Source: Polaromonas sp.
GTDB lineage: Bacteria > Pseudomonadota > Gammaproteobacteria > Burkholderiales > Burkholderiaceae
Reading direction: 5' to 3'
Length of the DNA: 64,000 bases
Assembly: GCA_013823505.1 (NCBI GenBank)
Contig: PNMH01000001.1
Coordinates: forward strand, 62,001-126,000
Each line of letters starts with the position of its first letter. Position 1 is the stretch's first letter. The notes under the pieces are model-generated. The model saw only the letters and a list, made by a program, of their open reading frames with translations. It did no database searches and was not told the origin of the DNA. Position numbers and translations under genes: made by a program. This document shows, in pieces, positions 56,236-64,000 of this stretch.

Positions 56236-56266
56236 AGGAGAAGAAGCGCAGGCCATCATCAAAAAA

Positions 56267-57661
56267 CTAAGGCGAAGCGAGAACAGAAGAAGTGGCCTCC
56301 CGCTCCAACCGCTTGAGCACCCGCCGACTCAACCACAAGCCCACCACCCCGAACACCACCACCCCCAGGCCATACCCGGCCAACACACCACGCGCACCAA
56401 ACCACTGCGCACCAATCCAGATGAAAGGCGCCACCCCCAGCGTGGCACGGCCCCAGTTCAGGGCCGTTGAGTAGAAGGCAAAGCCCAGGTTGTTGAACGC
56501 GGCATTGGCCACGAACAGCGCGCCGTTGAAGAAAAAACTGCCCGCCACGAACACACAGAAGAACACGATCAGCTCGCGCGCCTCGCCCTGGGCACCGAAC
56601 GCGGTGGCGATGAACCCGCTGCCCAGCGCCATCAGCAGCCACACCACCAACACGTATACCAGCGTCACCTTCAAACTGTCGCGTACCGTGCTGCGCAGGC
56701 GGTCAAAGCGGCGCGCGCCGAGGTTCTGGCCCAGGATGGGGCCGACCGAGCCCGAGAGCGCAAACAGCGCCACAAAAGCCACCGGGATCAACCGCACGAT
56801 CACCGCCCAGCCTGCGACCGCGTTGTCGCCAAAAGGCGCGATGGCCGCGGTCACGAAAGCGTTGCCCACGGGCGTGGCCACCTGCGTCAGCACGGCCGGC
56901 ACGCCGATGGCCAGGAACGGCTTCAGGGTGTTGCGCAACACCTGCCCGTCGGGCCAGGCAAAGAGTCGGTGCACGCGCAGCAGGGCGTGCAGGCCGATGA
57001 ACACCATGGAGCAGCGGGCCAGCACCGTGGCCGTCGCCGCACCGTCCAGCCCCCAGCCCAGGCCGAGAATGAGCAACGGGTCGAGCACGGCCGACACCGC
57101 GCCCGCGCCCAGCGTGACGTACATCGCCCGGCGCGCGTCGCCCACTGAGCGCAGCAGCGCCGCCAGACACATGCCCAGGCCCAGCGGCACGGCCGAAGGC
57201 AGCACCCAGCGGGTGAAGCGCAGCGCCAGTGCAGCGGTGTCGCCCGTGGCGCCCAGCAGGGCGAGCAGGTGGGCCAGCCACGGATACACGATCGCCACCG
57301 CGCCTCCCATGAACACCGCCATGAGCACCAGCGAGGCGCCCGCGATCACCTTGGCCTGGTCGCGTTCGCCGCGTCCCAGCGCACGGGAGGCCAGGGCTGT
57401 GGCCGCGATCGACAGGCCGATGGCCAGCGAGGTCATGAAGAACACCAGCGTGCCGGCGTAGCCCACAGCCGCAGCCAGCTCTTTTTGCCCGAGCTGCGAG
57501 ATGTAGAACAGGTTGAGCACGTCCACGAAAAAAACCGCCGCCAGCCCGATGGAGCCGGTGGCGGTCATGCTGATGACGTGTTTGAGCGTGGAGCCGGTGA
57601 CGAACTTCGGTACGGCGTGGGGCAAAGGCGGCATGGAGGGTGGGCGTTGATGCGCGCCCAC
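56267..57661 (-). CDS. MATE-family multidrug/toxin efflux transporter
   Basis: The 464-residue protein has about 12 transmembrane helices in two MatE repeats: an N-terminal half with YISQLGQKELAAAVGYAG, and a second half with TQVATPVGNAFVTAAIAPFGDNAVAGW. These are typical of the Na+ or H+-coupled MATE exporters. The start is taken as a GTG at 57661, which has GAGGAG about 11 bases upstream; an ATG at 57634 without a ribosome site is the alternative. It faces matB across two copies of the palindromic element. Confidence 0.87.
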   Translation of the reverse strand: MGAHQRPPSMPPLPHAVPKFVTGSTLKHVISMTATGSIGLAAVFFVDVLNLFYISQLGQKELAAAVGYAGTLVFFMTSLAIGLSIAATALASRALGRGERDQAKVIAGASLVLMAVFMGGAVAIVYPWLAHLLALLGATGDTAALALRFTRWVLPSAVPLGLGMCLAALLRSVGDARRAMYVTLGAGAVSAVLDPLLILGLGWGLDGAATATVLARCSMVFIGLHALLRVHRLFAWPDGQVLRNTLKPFLAIGVPAVLTQVATPVGNAFVTAAIAPFGDNAVAGWAVIVRLIPVAFVALFALSGSVGPILGQNLGARRFDRLRSTVRDSLKVTLVYVLVVWLLMALGSGFIATAFGAQGEARELIVFFCVFVAGSFFFNGALFVANAAFNNLGFAFYSTALNWGRATLGVAPFIWIGAQWFGARGVLAGYGLGVVVFGVVGLWLSRRVLKRLEREATSSVLASP

Positions 57662-57701
57662 TCTACACCGGGCTCCTCAGCCCCGTGAGGCCCGGGTCAA
57701 G

Positions 57702-58145
57702 TCAGCGCAGGACCAGAACCGGTGTGTGCGAGTGCGTGAGCACCTGCTGGGTTTCGCTGCCGAGCAACAGGCGCTTCAAGCCGCGGCGGCCATGCGAGGC
57801 CATCACGATCAGGTCGCACTTGTTGCGTTTGGCCGCAGCGATGATGGCTTCGGCGATCAGGTCCGACTTCACCGTGACCGGTTTGACCTTGACCTCGCGC
57901 AGTTGCCCGGCCGATTTCACCGCGTTCACCACCGCCAGGGCTTCTTCGTTCCACTGGGCTTCGATGCGGGCGATCTCGGCCGCGGCCAGCGCCACACCGC
58001 CCTCAAAGTAGGTTTGCGGGTAGCGGGGGATCACCTTGAGAGCCACCACTTCCGCACCGGTGAGGTCGGCCAGGTTGATGGCGTGTTCCACGGCCATCTT
58101 GGAGAGTTTGGATCCGTCGGTGGCGACCAGGATGCGCTTGTACAT
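57702..58145 (-). CDS. Universal stress protein (UspA family)
   Basis: The 147-residue single-domain protein has the UspA fold: KRILVATDGSKLSKMAVEHAINLA at the start and the ATP-binding GRRGLKRLLLGSETQQVLTHSHTPVLVLR tail (G-2x-G-9x-G type). The ATG at 58145 has AAGGAG upstream. An FNR-type box lies 62-75 bases upstream, shared with ccoI, so it may be induced by low oxygen. Confidence 0.93.
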   Translation of the reverse strand: MYKRILVATDGSKLSKMAVEHAINLADLTGAEVVALKVIPRYPQTYFEGGVALAAAEIARIEAQWNEEALAVVNAVKSAGQLREVKVKPVTVKSDLIAEAIIAAAKRNKCDLIVMASHGRRGLKRLLLGSETQQVLTHSHTPVLVLR

Positions 58146-58206
58146 GGTGTGCTCCTTCAAGGTTGTTGTTCGAGTCTTCAGGGTAGCGCAGCAGGCCGCC
58201 TTGTGG

Positions 58207-58220
58207 TTGACTTGGATCAA
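58207..58220. promoter_or_regulatory. FNR/ANR-type box between the stress protein gene and ccoI
   Basis: TTGAC-TTGG-ATCAA matches the FNR consensus TTGAT-N4-ATCAA at 9 of 10 positions. Its centre lies 41.5 bases upstream of the ccoI ATG at 58255, the classic class II spacing if transcription starts at that ATG. On the minus strand the same spacing gives a start near 58172, 27 bases before the stress protein ATG. Confidence 0.7.
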
Positions 58221-58254
58221 GCCCATGAAACAAGTCCCCGATTACGCTCAACCC

Positions 58255-60612
58255 ATGAACCAGGCCGTGTCCACACTCCCGGTGCGGCCCCTGCTTGCCG
58301 AACCCGCACCACCAGCCACCAGCTGGCTGGGCGACCACCGGGGCCCGCTCACCGTCACCGACAGCTTTGCGGTGCTCGACGACCCGGTGGAGCAGGAGAC
58401 CTTCACCCAGCGCGTTGAGCTGGCCGACGGTGACGTCGCTGAATCGGTGCTGATGGTGCAAGGCATGTATTGCGCGGCCTGCGCCGACACGGTGGAGTCG
58501 GCTTTGCAGGGCCTGCCCGGCGTGCACCAGGCGCGGGTGCACGCCGCCACGCGCCGGCTCACCTTGCGCTGGGACCCATCGGCCACGCGCATGTCGAGCC
58601 TGGCGCAGGTGGTGGGCGAACGCGGCTACCGCTTGCTCCCCATGCAGCAGGCCCTGGGCATCAGCGAGCGCTTGCGCGAAACCCGGCAGGGCTTGTGGCG
58701 CCTGTTCGTGGCGGGCTTCTGCATGATGCAGGTGATGATGTACGCGTGGCCTGCGTACGTGACCGAGCCGGGCGAGATCCCGGCCGACATCGAGCAACTG
58801 CTGCGCTGGGCCAGCTGGGTGATCAGCCTGCCGGTGGTGTTTTTTGCCAGCGGCCCGTTTTTCGAGAGTGCCTGGCGCGATCTCAAGCACGGCCGTGTGG
58901 GCATGGACACACCGGTTTCCATCGGCATCCTCGTCACCTTTGTGGTGAGTTCGGCCGCCACCTTCGACCCCACCGGCCCCTGGGGCGCCGAGGTCTGGTT
59001 CGATTCGCTGACCATGTTCGTGTTTTTCCTGCTCGGCGGGCGTTACCTCGAATTCAAGGCGCGCGACCGCACCGCTGGCGCGCTCGACAGCCTGATGAAC
59101 CGCCTGCCCGAGGTGTGCGAGCGCGAGACAGCCAAGGGCGTGGAGACGGTGTCTATCCGCCGGCTGGCGGTGGGCGATGCGGTGCGGGTGCAGGCGGGGC
59201 AGGCCTTCTCGGCCGACGGTGAGCTGCTGAGTGAGCGCGCCACGGTGGACGAGGCGTTGCTCACCGGCGAGTCGCGCCCGGTCACGCGCGAAGCAGGGCA
59301 GGGCGTGGTGGCGGGCAGTTTTAACCTGGGTGGTCCGGTGCGCATGCGCGTGCTGCAGGTGGGGCGCGACACGCGCTTTGCCCAAATCGTCAAATTGATG
59401 GAGCAGGCCTCCACCGAGAAGCCGCGGCTGGCCATCCTGGCCGACCGGATCGCCGCGCCCTTTCTGCTGCTGGTGCTGCTGGCCGCGGCGGTGGCCGGGG
59501 TGTATTGGTGGCAGATCGATCACACCCGGGCGCTCGCCGTGGCGGTGGCCGTGCTCATCGTCACCTGTCCGTGCGCGCTCTCGCTCGCCACGCCGGCGGC
59601 CATGCTGAGTTCGGCCGGAGCGCTGGCCCGCCGCGGCGTGCTGGTGCGCCGGCTGCAGGCTTTCGAAACGTTGGCCAGCATCAACGCCGTGGTTTTCGAC
59701 AAGACCGGCACGCTCACCCACGACCGGCTGGTCCTGCGCGAGGTGAGCACCCGGGCAGGTGTGACCCGCGAGCACGCCTTGGCGCTGGCGGCTGCGCTGG
59801 CGGCCGGTTCGCTGCACCCGGTGTCGCGCGCGCTGGCACAACCGGGCGCCGGAATGCAGCTCATGGACGTGACCGAAGTGGCCGGGCAGGGCATGCAGGC
59901 CCGCCTGCCCGATGGCACGGGTGTGCGACTGGGCTCGGCCGCGTTTTGCAGCGCACCCGCGCACGCCGAAGACGACGAAGCGCCGCGCGCCTACCTCAGC
60001 GACGACGCTGGCTGGCTGGCCAGTTTCACGCTGCAGGAAGGCTTGCGCGAAGACGCACGCGAGGCGGTGCAGGCCTTGCGTGCGCTGGGCGTGCGCACCT
60101 GGCTGTTGTCGGGCGACCGCGCCGCCGCGGCCGACGCCGTGGGCCAGGCGGTGGGGGTGGACCACGTGATCGCCGGCGCCACGCCCGAGCAGAAGCTGGT
60201 CGAGGTCTCCCGGCTGCAGGCGCAGGGTCTGACGCTTGCCATGGTGGGCGACGGCCTCAACGACGGGCCGGTGCTCGCGCGCGCCGACACCTCGTTTGCG
60301 CTCGGCCAGGCCGCTCCGCTCGCCCAAGCCCAGTCGGACTATGTGATCCAGGGCGGGCAGGTGATGGACGTGGTGCACACGCTCACCCAGGCGCGTGCCA
60401 CGCTGCGTGTGGTGCGGCAGAACCTCATTTGGGCGGCCGCCTACAACGTGGTGGCCGTGCCGCTGGCGCTGGTGGGCTGGATGCCGCCCTGGCTCGCGGG
60501 CCTGGGCATGGCCGGCAGTTCGCTGCTCGTGATCGGCAACGCCCTGCGCCTGGCTGGAAAAACCCCAGCCTCATCGTCGATCAACCCGGTTTCTGCGCCC
60601 GCATCGGCGTAG
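58255..60612 (+). CDS. ccoI: Cation-translocating P-type ATPase CcoI/FixI (copper supply to cbb3 oxidase)
   Basis: The 785-residue P1B-type ATPase exports copper for cbb3 oxidase assembly. It has an N-terminal metal-binding motif MYCAAC (Cys73, Cys76), a transmembrane CPC motif in TCPCALS, the phosphorylation motif DKTGT, the actuator TGES and the hinge VGDGLNDGPVL. Adjacency to ccoS and ccoNOQP identifies it as CcoI rather than CopA. An ATG at 58225 in the same frame is possible, but it sits only 5 bases from the FNR box. No Shine-Dalgarno precedes 58255. Confidence 0.9.
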   Translation: MNQAVSTLPVRPLLAEPAPPATSWLGDHRGPLTVTDSFAVLDDPVEQETFTQRVELADGDVAESVLMVQGMYCAACADTVESALQGLPGVHQARVHAATRRLTLRWDPSATRMSSLAQVVGERGYRLLPMQQALGISERLRETRQGLWRLFVAGFCMMQVMMYAWPAYVTEPGEIPADIEQLLRWASWVISLPVVFFASGPFFESAWRDLKHGRVGMDTPVSIGILVTFVVSSAATFDPTGPWGAEVWFDSLTMFVFFLLGGRYLEFKARDRTAGALDSLMNRLPEVCERETAKGVETVSIRRLAVGDAVRVQAGQAFSADGELLSERATVDEALLTGESRPVTREAGQGVVAGSFNLGGPVRMRVLQVGRDTRFAQIVKLMEQASTEKPRLAILADRIAAPFLLLVLLAAAVAGVYWWQIDHTRALAVAVAVLIVTCPCALSLATPAAMLSSAGALARRGVLVRRLQAFETLASINAVVFDKTGTLTHDRLVLREVSTRAGVTREHALALAAALAAGSLHPVSRALAQPGAGMQLMDVTEVAGQGMQARLPDGTGVRLGSAAFCSAPAHAEDDEAPRAYLSDDAGWLASFTLQEGLREDAREAVQALRALGVRTWLLSGDRAAAADAVGQAVGVDHVIAGATPEQKLVEVSRLQAQGLTLAMVGDGLNDGPVLARADTSFALGQAAPLAQAQSDYVIQGGQVMDVVHTLTQARATLRVVRQNLIWAAAYNVVAVPLALVGWMPPWLAGLGMAGSSLLVIGNALRLAGKTPASSSINPVSAPASA

Positions 60613-60654
60613 CATGGACCGAACTCCCCCCACGATTCCAAGAGCCCGAACCCC

Positions 60655-60792
60655 ATGGACATCCTGTACCTGCTGATTCCCCTGTCCGTGCTGCTCGTCT
60701 TCGGGATCATCGGTGTGTTCTGGTGGGCCTTGCAGTCGGGTCAGTTTGACAACATCGAGCGCGAGGGCGAGCGAATTCTCAAAAGCGATTGA
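60655..60792 (+). CDS. ccoS: cbb3 oxidase assembly protein CcoS
   Basis: A 45-residue single-span protein, MDILYLLIPLSVLLVFGIIG followed by VFWWALQSGQFDNIEREGERIL, typical of CcoS, needed to insert heme and copper cofactors into CcoN. It lies 42 bp after ccoI and before the FNR box of ccoN. Confidence 0.93.
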   Translation: MDILYLLIPLSVLLVFGIIGVFWWALQSGQFDNIEREGERILKSD

Positions 60793-60798
60793 GCCCGC

Positions 60799-60812
60799 TT
60801 GATGTAAGTCAA
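60799..60812 (+). promoter_or_regulatory. FNR/ANR-type box upstream of ccoN
   Basis: TTGAT-GTAA-GTCAA differs from the FNR consensus at one position. Its centre is 65 bases before the ccoN ATG, so activation at -41.5 would start RNA near 60847 with a 24-base leader holding the GAGGAG ribosome site. Low-oxygen induction of cbb3 is usual in proteobacteria. Confidence 0.75.
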
Positions 60813-60870
60813 GGCAACGGGCTCCGACAGTGAAGACACTTCCATCAGTGACATTTGCGAGGAGTTCTGT

Positions 60871-62316
60871 ATGTCCGTGACAAACCAGGCCAGCCAGTCG
60901 GCGGTCTATAACGACAAAGTGGTGCGGCAGTTCACCATCATGACGGTGGTGTGGGGGGTGGTGGGGATGCTGGTGGGTGTGATCATTGCCGCCCAGCTCA
61001 CCTGGCCCGAGCTCAATCTGGGCATTGAATGGTTGTCTTATGGCCGCTTGCGGCCGTTGCACACCAACGCGGTGATCTTCGCCTTCGGCGGCTGTGGCCT
61101 CTTCGCCGCCAGCTACTACGTGGTGCAGCGCACCTGCCAGACGCGGATCTTCTCCGATCGCCTGGCGGCCTTTACCTTCTGGGGATGGCAACTCGTGATC
61201 GTGCTGGCCGCCATCACGCTGCCGCTGGGCCTGACCTCGGGCAAGGAGTACGCCGAGCTGGAGTGGCCCATCGACATCCTGATCGCGGTGGTCTGGGTGG
61301 CCTACGCGGTGGTGTTCTTCGGCACCATCGGCAAGCGCAAGGTGCGCCACATCTATGTGGCCAACTGGTTCTTCGGCGCCTTCATTCTGGCCGTGGCCAT
61401 GCTGCACATCGTCAACAGCGCGGCGCTGCCGGTGGACGGCTTCAAGTCCTACTCGGCCTACGCCGGCGTGCAGGACGCCATGGTGCAGTGGTGGTACGGC
61501 CACAATGCGGTGGGCTTCTTCCTCACCGCCGGCTTCCTCGGGATGATGTATTACTTCATCCCCAAGCAGGCCGAGCGCCCTGTGTACTCGTATCGCCTGT
61601 CGATCGTGCACTTCTGGGCGCTGATCTTCACCTACATGTGGGCCGGCCCGCACCACCTGCACTACACCGCGCTGCCCGACTGGACGCAATCGGTGGGCAT
61701 GGTGTTCTCGCTCATCCTGTTGGCCCCCAGCTGGGGCGGCATGATCAACGGCATCATGACGCTCTCGGGCGCCTGGCACAAACTGCGCGACGACCCGATC
61801 CTGCGTTTCCTGATCGTCTCGCTCTCGTTCTACGGCATGTCGACCTTTGAAGGTCCGATGATGTCGATCAAGACGGTCAACGCCTTGAGTCACTACACCG
61901 ACTGGACCGTGGGCCACGTGCACAGCGGCGCCCTGGGCTGGGTGGGTCTGGTGACCATGGGCTCGATGTACTACCTGATCCCGCGCCTTTATGGCCAGAA
62001 AAAGATGTACTCGGTGCCCGCGATCGAGATCCATTTCTGGGTCGCCACCATCGGCATCGTGCTCTACATCGCCGCCATGTGGATCGCCGGTGTGATGCAG
62101 GGCCTGATGTGGCGCTCCATCAACCCCGACGGCAGCCTCACCTACACCTTCGTCGAGTCGGTCAAGGCCACCTTCCCGTTCTATGTGATCCGCCTGCTGG
62201 GTGGCTTGCTGTACCTCGGCGGCATGCTGGTGATGGCGTGGAACACGTTCATGACGGTGAGGAGTGGACGCGCTCCCGAAGTGCGCATTCCTGCGCTCAA
62301 CCCTGCACACGCCTGA
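60871..62316 (+). CDS. ccoN: cbb3-type cytochrome c oxidase subunit I
   Basis: CcoN is the catalytic heme-copper subunit of the high-affinity oxidase. The 481-residue protein has about 12 transmembrane helices with His ligands in [30 protein letters not shown] (CuB/active site) and [19 protein letters not shown]. It starts with a strong GAGGAG site. It is the first gene of ccoNOQP. Confidence 0.97.
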   Translation: MSVTNQASQSAVYNDKVVRQFTIMTVVWGVVGMLVGVIIAAQLTWPELNLGIEWLSYGRLRPLHTNAVIFAFGGCGLFAASYYVVQRTCQTRIFSDRLAAFTFWGWQLVIVLAAITLPLGLTSGKEYAELEWPIDILIAVVWVAYAVVFFGTIGKRKVRHIYVANWFFGAFILAVAMLHIVNSAALPVDGFKSYSAYAGVQDAMVQWWYGHNAVGFFLTAGFLGMMYYFIPKQAERPVYSYRLSIVHFWALIFTYMWAGPHHLHYTALPDWTQSVGMVFSLILLAPSWGGMINGIMTLSGAWHKLRDDPILRFLIVSLSFYGMSTFEGPMMSIKTVNALSHYTDWTVGHVHSGALGWVGLVTMGSMYYLIPRLYGQKKMYSVPAIEIHFWVATIGIVLYIAAMWIAGVMQGLMWRSINPDGSLTYTFVESVKATFPFYVIRLLGGLLYLGGMLVMAWNTFMTVRSGRAPEVRIPALNPAHA

Positions 62317-62326
62317 GGACACCATC

Positions 62327-62953
62327 ATGGCCAACCAAGAAAAAATCCAGGGTTTCACGCACGAGCGGATCGAGACCAACAACTTCCTGATGATCGTGCT
62401 CATCGTGCTGGTGATCGCGGTCGGTGGACTGGTGGAAATCGTCCCACTGTTCTTCCAGAAGTCGACCACCCAGCCGGTGGAGGGCCTCAAGCCCTACAGC
62501 GCATTGCAGATCCTCGGGCGCGACATCTATGTGCGCGAAGGTTGCTACAACTGCCACTCGCAGATGATCCGCCCCCTGCAGGCCGAGACGCTGCGCTATG
62601 GCCACTATTCACTGGCCGGCGAGTTTGTTTACGACCGGCCCTTCCAGTGGGGCAGCAAGCGCACGGGCCCCGACCTGCAGCGCGTCGGTGGTCGCTACAG
62701 CGATGAATGGCACCGCGTGCACCTGAACAACCCGCGCGACCTGGTGCCCGAATCGAACATGCCGGCCTATCCGTGGCTGGCGAAGAAGACCGTGAACGAA
62801 GCCAGCGTTGCGCGCCGCATGGAAGTGCTGCGCACCCTGGGCGCGCCCTACACCGACGCCGAGATCGCCTCGTCGAGCGCCGATGTGAAGGGCAAGACCG
62901 AAATGGATGCGCTGGTCGCCTACCTGCAGGTGCTTGGCACCGCCATCAAGTAA
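62327..62953 (+). CDS. ccoO: cbb3-type cytochrome c oxidase subunit II (monoheme)
   Basis: CcoO is the membrane-anchored monoheme cytochrome subunit. The 208-residue protein has an N-terminal anchor (about 20-44), the heme site CYNCH (73-77) in [15 protein letters not shown], and the typical [21 protein letters not shown]. The ATG at 62327 follows ccoN by 10 bp. Heme attachment uses Ccm. Confidence 0.97.
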   Translation: MANQEKIQGFTHERIETNNFLMIVLIVLVIAVGGLVEIVPLFFQKSTTQPVEGLKPYSALQILGRDIYVREGCYNCHSQMIRPLQAETLRYGHYSLAGEFVYDRPFQWGSKRTGPDLQRVGGRYSDEWHRVHLNNPRDLVPESNMPAYPWLAKKTVNEASVARRMEVLRTLGAPYTDAEIASSSADVKGKTEMDALVAYLQVLGTAIK

Positions 62954-62969
62954 CGCCGCGGAGGACACC

Positions 62970-63107
62970 ATGGACATCAACGACCTGCGCAGCATCGTCA
63001 CCGTCATCAGCATGTTCACCTTCCTGGGCATCGTGGCCTGGGCCTGGTCCAGGCGGAACAAGGACCGCTTCGAGGAAGCGGCCCAGTTGCCCTTCCAGGA
63101 CGAGTGA
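62970..63107 (+). CDS. ccoQ: cbb3-type oxidase small subunit CcoQ/FixQ
   Basis: A 45-residue single-span protein, MDINDLRSIVTVISMFTFLG and then WAWSRRNKDRFEEAAQLPF, characteristic of CcoQ, which stabilises the complex under oxygen. GAGGAC is upstream. It lies between ccoO and ccoP as usual. Confidence 0.93.
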   Translation: MDINDLRSIVTVISMFTFLGIVAWAWSRRNKDRFEEAAQLPFQDE

Positions 63108-63140
63108 ATCCCGCGAACCTGTCAGAACAAGAGAAACATC

Positions 63141-64000
63141 ATGAGTGATTTCACCAGCGAATTCTGGTCCTGGTATGTGGCCGGGCTCACCCTGGTCAGC
63201 ATCCTGGCCTGCGCGGTCCTGCTCTGGATCAGCGGTACCACCAAGGTCAAGGCCCGCGCGGACAACACCACGGGCCACGTGTGGGACGAAGACCTGCAGG
63301 AGATGAACAACCCGCTGCCCCGCTGGTGGGTGTACCTGTTCATCATCACCGTGATCTTCGCGTTGGTCTATGGCGTGCTCTACCCCACCTTCGGCAAATA
63401 CGCGGGCGTGCTGGGCTGGTCCTCGCAGGGCCAGCACCAGGCCGAAGTCGACAAGCTGCAGAAAGACATCGCACCCATCTACGCGCGCTTCAATGGCCTC
63501 TCGCCCGAGCAACTGGCGGGCGATGCGCCGGCCATGGCGGTGGGTGAGCGGCTGTACATGAACAACTGTGCGCAGTGCCACGGGTCGGATGCACGCGGTG
63601 CCCGCAGTTTCCCCAACCTCACCGACGGTGACTGGCTGCACGGCGGCGACCCCGCCGCCATCAAGACCACGCTCACGCAGGGCCGCATCGGCATGATGCC
63701 GCCCCTGGCCGCTGCGGTGGGCACCCCCGAGGACGTGCGCAACGTGGCGCATTACGTCATGAGTCTGTCGGCGACGCCGCACGACTCGGTGAAGGCGGCG
63801 CAAGGCCGGGTCAAGTTCGCCGTGTGCGCGGCCTGCCACGGCGCCGAAGGCAAAGGCAACACCGCCCTGGGCGCCCCCAACCTGACCGACGGCATCTGGC
63901 TGCACGGCTGGGGTGAAGAAGCCATCGTGCGTGCCGTGACCAACGGCTTCACCAACCAGATGCCGGCGCAGGCAGGCAAGCTCAATGCCGACCAGATTCA
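63141..64000 (+). CDS. ccoP: cbb3-type oxidase diheme subunit CcoP (cut by window edge)
   Basis: 286 codons are visible before the right edge. The protein begins with an N-terminal membrane hairpin (about 10-85) containing NPLPRWWVYLFIITVIFALVYG, then two heme sites, CAQCH (143-147) and CAACH (229-233), in repeat domains sharing the FPNLTDGDWLHGG / APNLTDGIWLHG motif. Nearly all of the protein is present; the C-terminal tail is missing. It completes ccoNOQP. Confidence 0.96.
   Translation, partial: MSDFTSEFWSWYVAGLTLVSILACAVLLWISGTTKVKARADNTTGHVWDEDLQEMNNPLPRWWVYLFIITVIFALVYGVLYPTFGKYAGVLGWSSQGQHQAEVDKLQKDIAPIYARFNGLSPEQLAGDAPAMAVGERLYMNNCAQCHGSDARGARSFPNLTDGDWLHGGDPAAIKTTLTQGRIGMMPPLAAAVGTPEDVRNVAHYVMSLSATPHDSVKAAQGRVKFAVCAACHGAEGKGNTALGAPNLTDGIWLHGWGEEAIVRAVTNGFTNQMPAQAGKLNADQI

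Overview
The window is GC-rich chromosomal DNA from a photosynthetic betaproteobacterium, most likely a Comamonadaceae or related Burkholderiales member close to photoheterotrophic Rhodoferax, Hydrogenophaga or Limnohabitans types. This rests on a type-2 (pufLM) reaction centre with a tetraheme PufC, a spheroidene-series carotenoid pathway (crtA, crtD, crtE, crtF), the small Trp-rich protein family typical of Burkholderiales, the tig-clpP-clpX-lon block, and a cbb3 oxidase locus. The family-level placement is inference.

Positions 1-13264 (minus strand) form one photosynthesis superoperon, read crtE-crtF-bchC-bchX-bchY-bchZ-(orf40)-pufB-orf74-pufA-pufL-pufM-pufC-ispH-crtA-crtD. crtD runs off the left edge. 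Most junctions are 1-8 base overlaps. It makes the C20 precursor, methylates and ketolates carotenoids, carries out the chlorophyllide-a reductase and BchC steps of bacteriochlorophyll synthesis, and encodes the LH1 antenna and the reaction centre. An extra 74-residue membrane microprotein lies between pufB and pufA, and an isoprenoid-pathway gene (ispH) lies between pufC and crtA. Tandem TGT-N12-ACA palindromes (PpsR/CrtJ operators) 8 bp apart precede both bchC and crtE.

Positions 13481-20549 (plus strand) hold a complete nine-gene cytochrome c maturation operon, ccmABCDEFGHI, with a PpsR-type palindrome in front of ccmA. It sits between crtE and bchO-bchD-bchI (20561-24351, minus), so Ccm is embedded inside the photosynthesis cluster. 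A squalene-pathway gene (hpnC) follows.

From 25475 onward the window is general chromosome: an RND efflux pair behind a TetR-like operator, an Asp/Glu racemase-like gene, tRNA-Leu(UAG), tig, clpP, clpX, lon, three more tRNAs (Gly, Cys, Leu-UAA) with intervening terminators, an MFS transporter, murI, class I and class II fumarases, a YqhA-like protein, acs, a small cytochrome c, a Trp-rich protein, ilvD and its divergent LysR gene, and lgt. A malonate-use operon follows (GntR regulator, malonyl-CoA decarboxylase, Bug-type binding protein, enoyl-CoA hydratase-like protein, malonyl-CoA synthetase) behind a perfect 11-bp-arm palindrome.

Between the convergent malonyl-CoA synthetase and MATE genes (55957-56266) lie two copies, in opposite orientation, of a highly structured palindromic element. 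Their stems differ in sequence while the internal loops are identical. The right end carries a universal stress protein, then ccoI, ccoS and ccoNOQP (cbb3 oxidase; ccoP runs off the right edge), with FNR-type boxes in front of ccoI and ccoN. The light-driven and microaerobic respiratory c-type cytochromes (PufC, CcoO, CcoP, the small cytochrome c) would all depend on the Ccm system encoded here.
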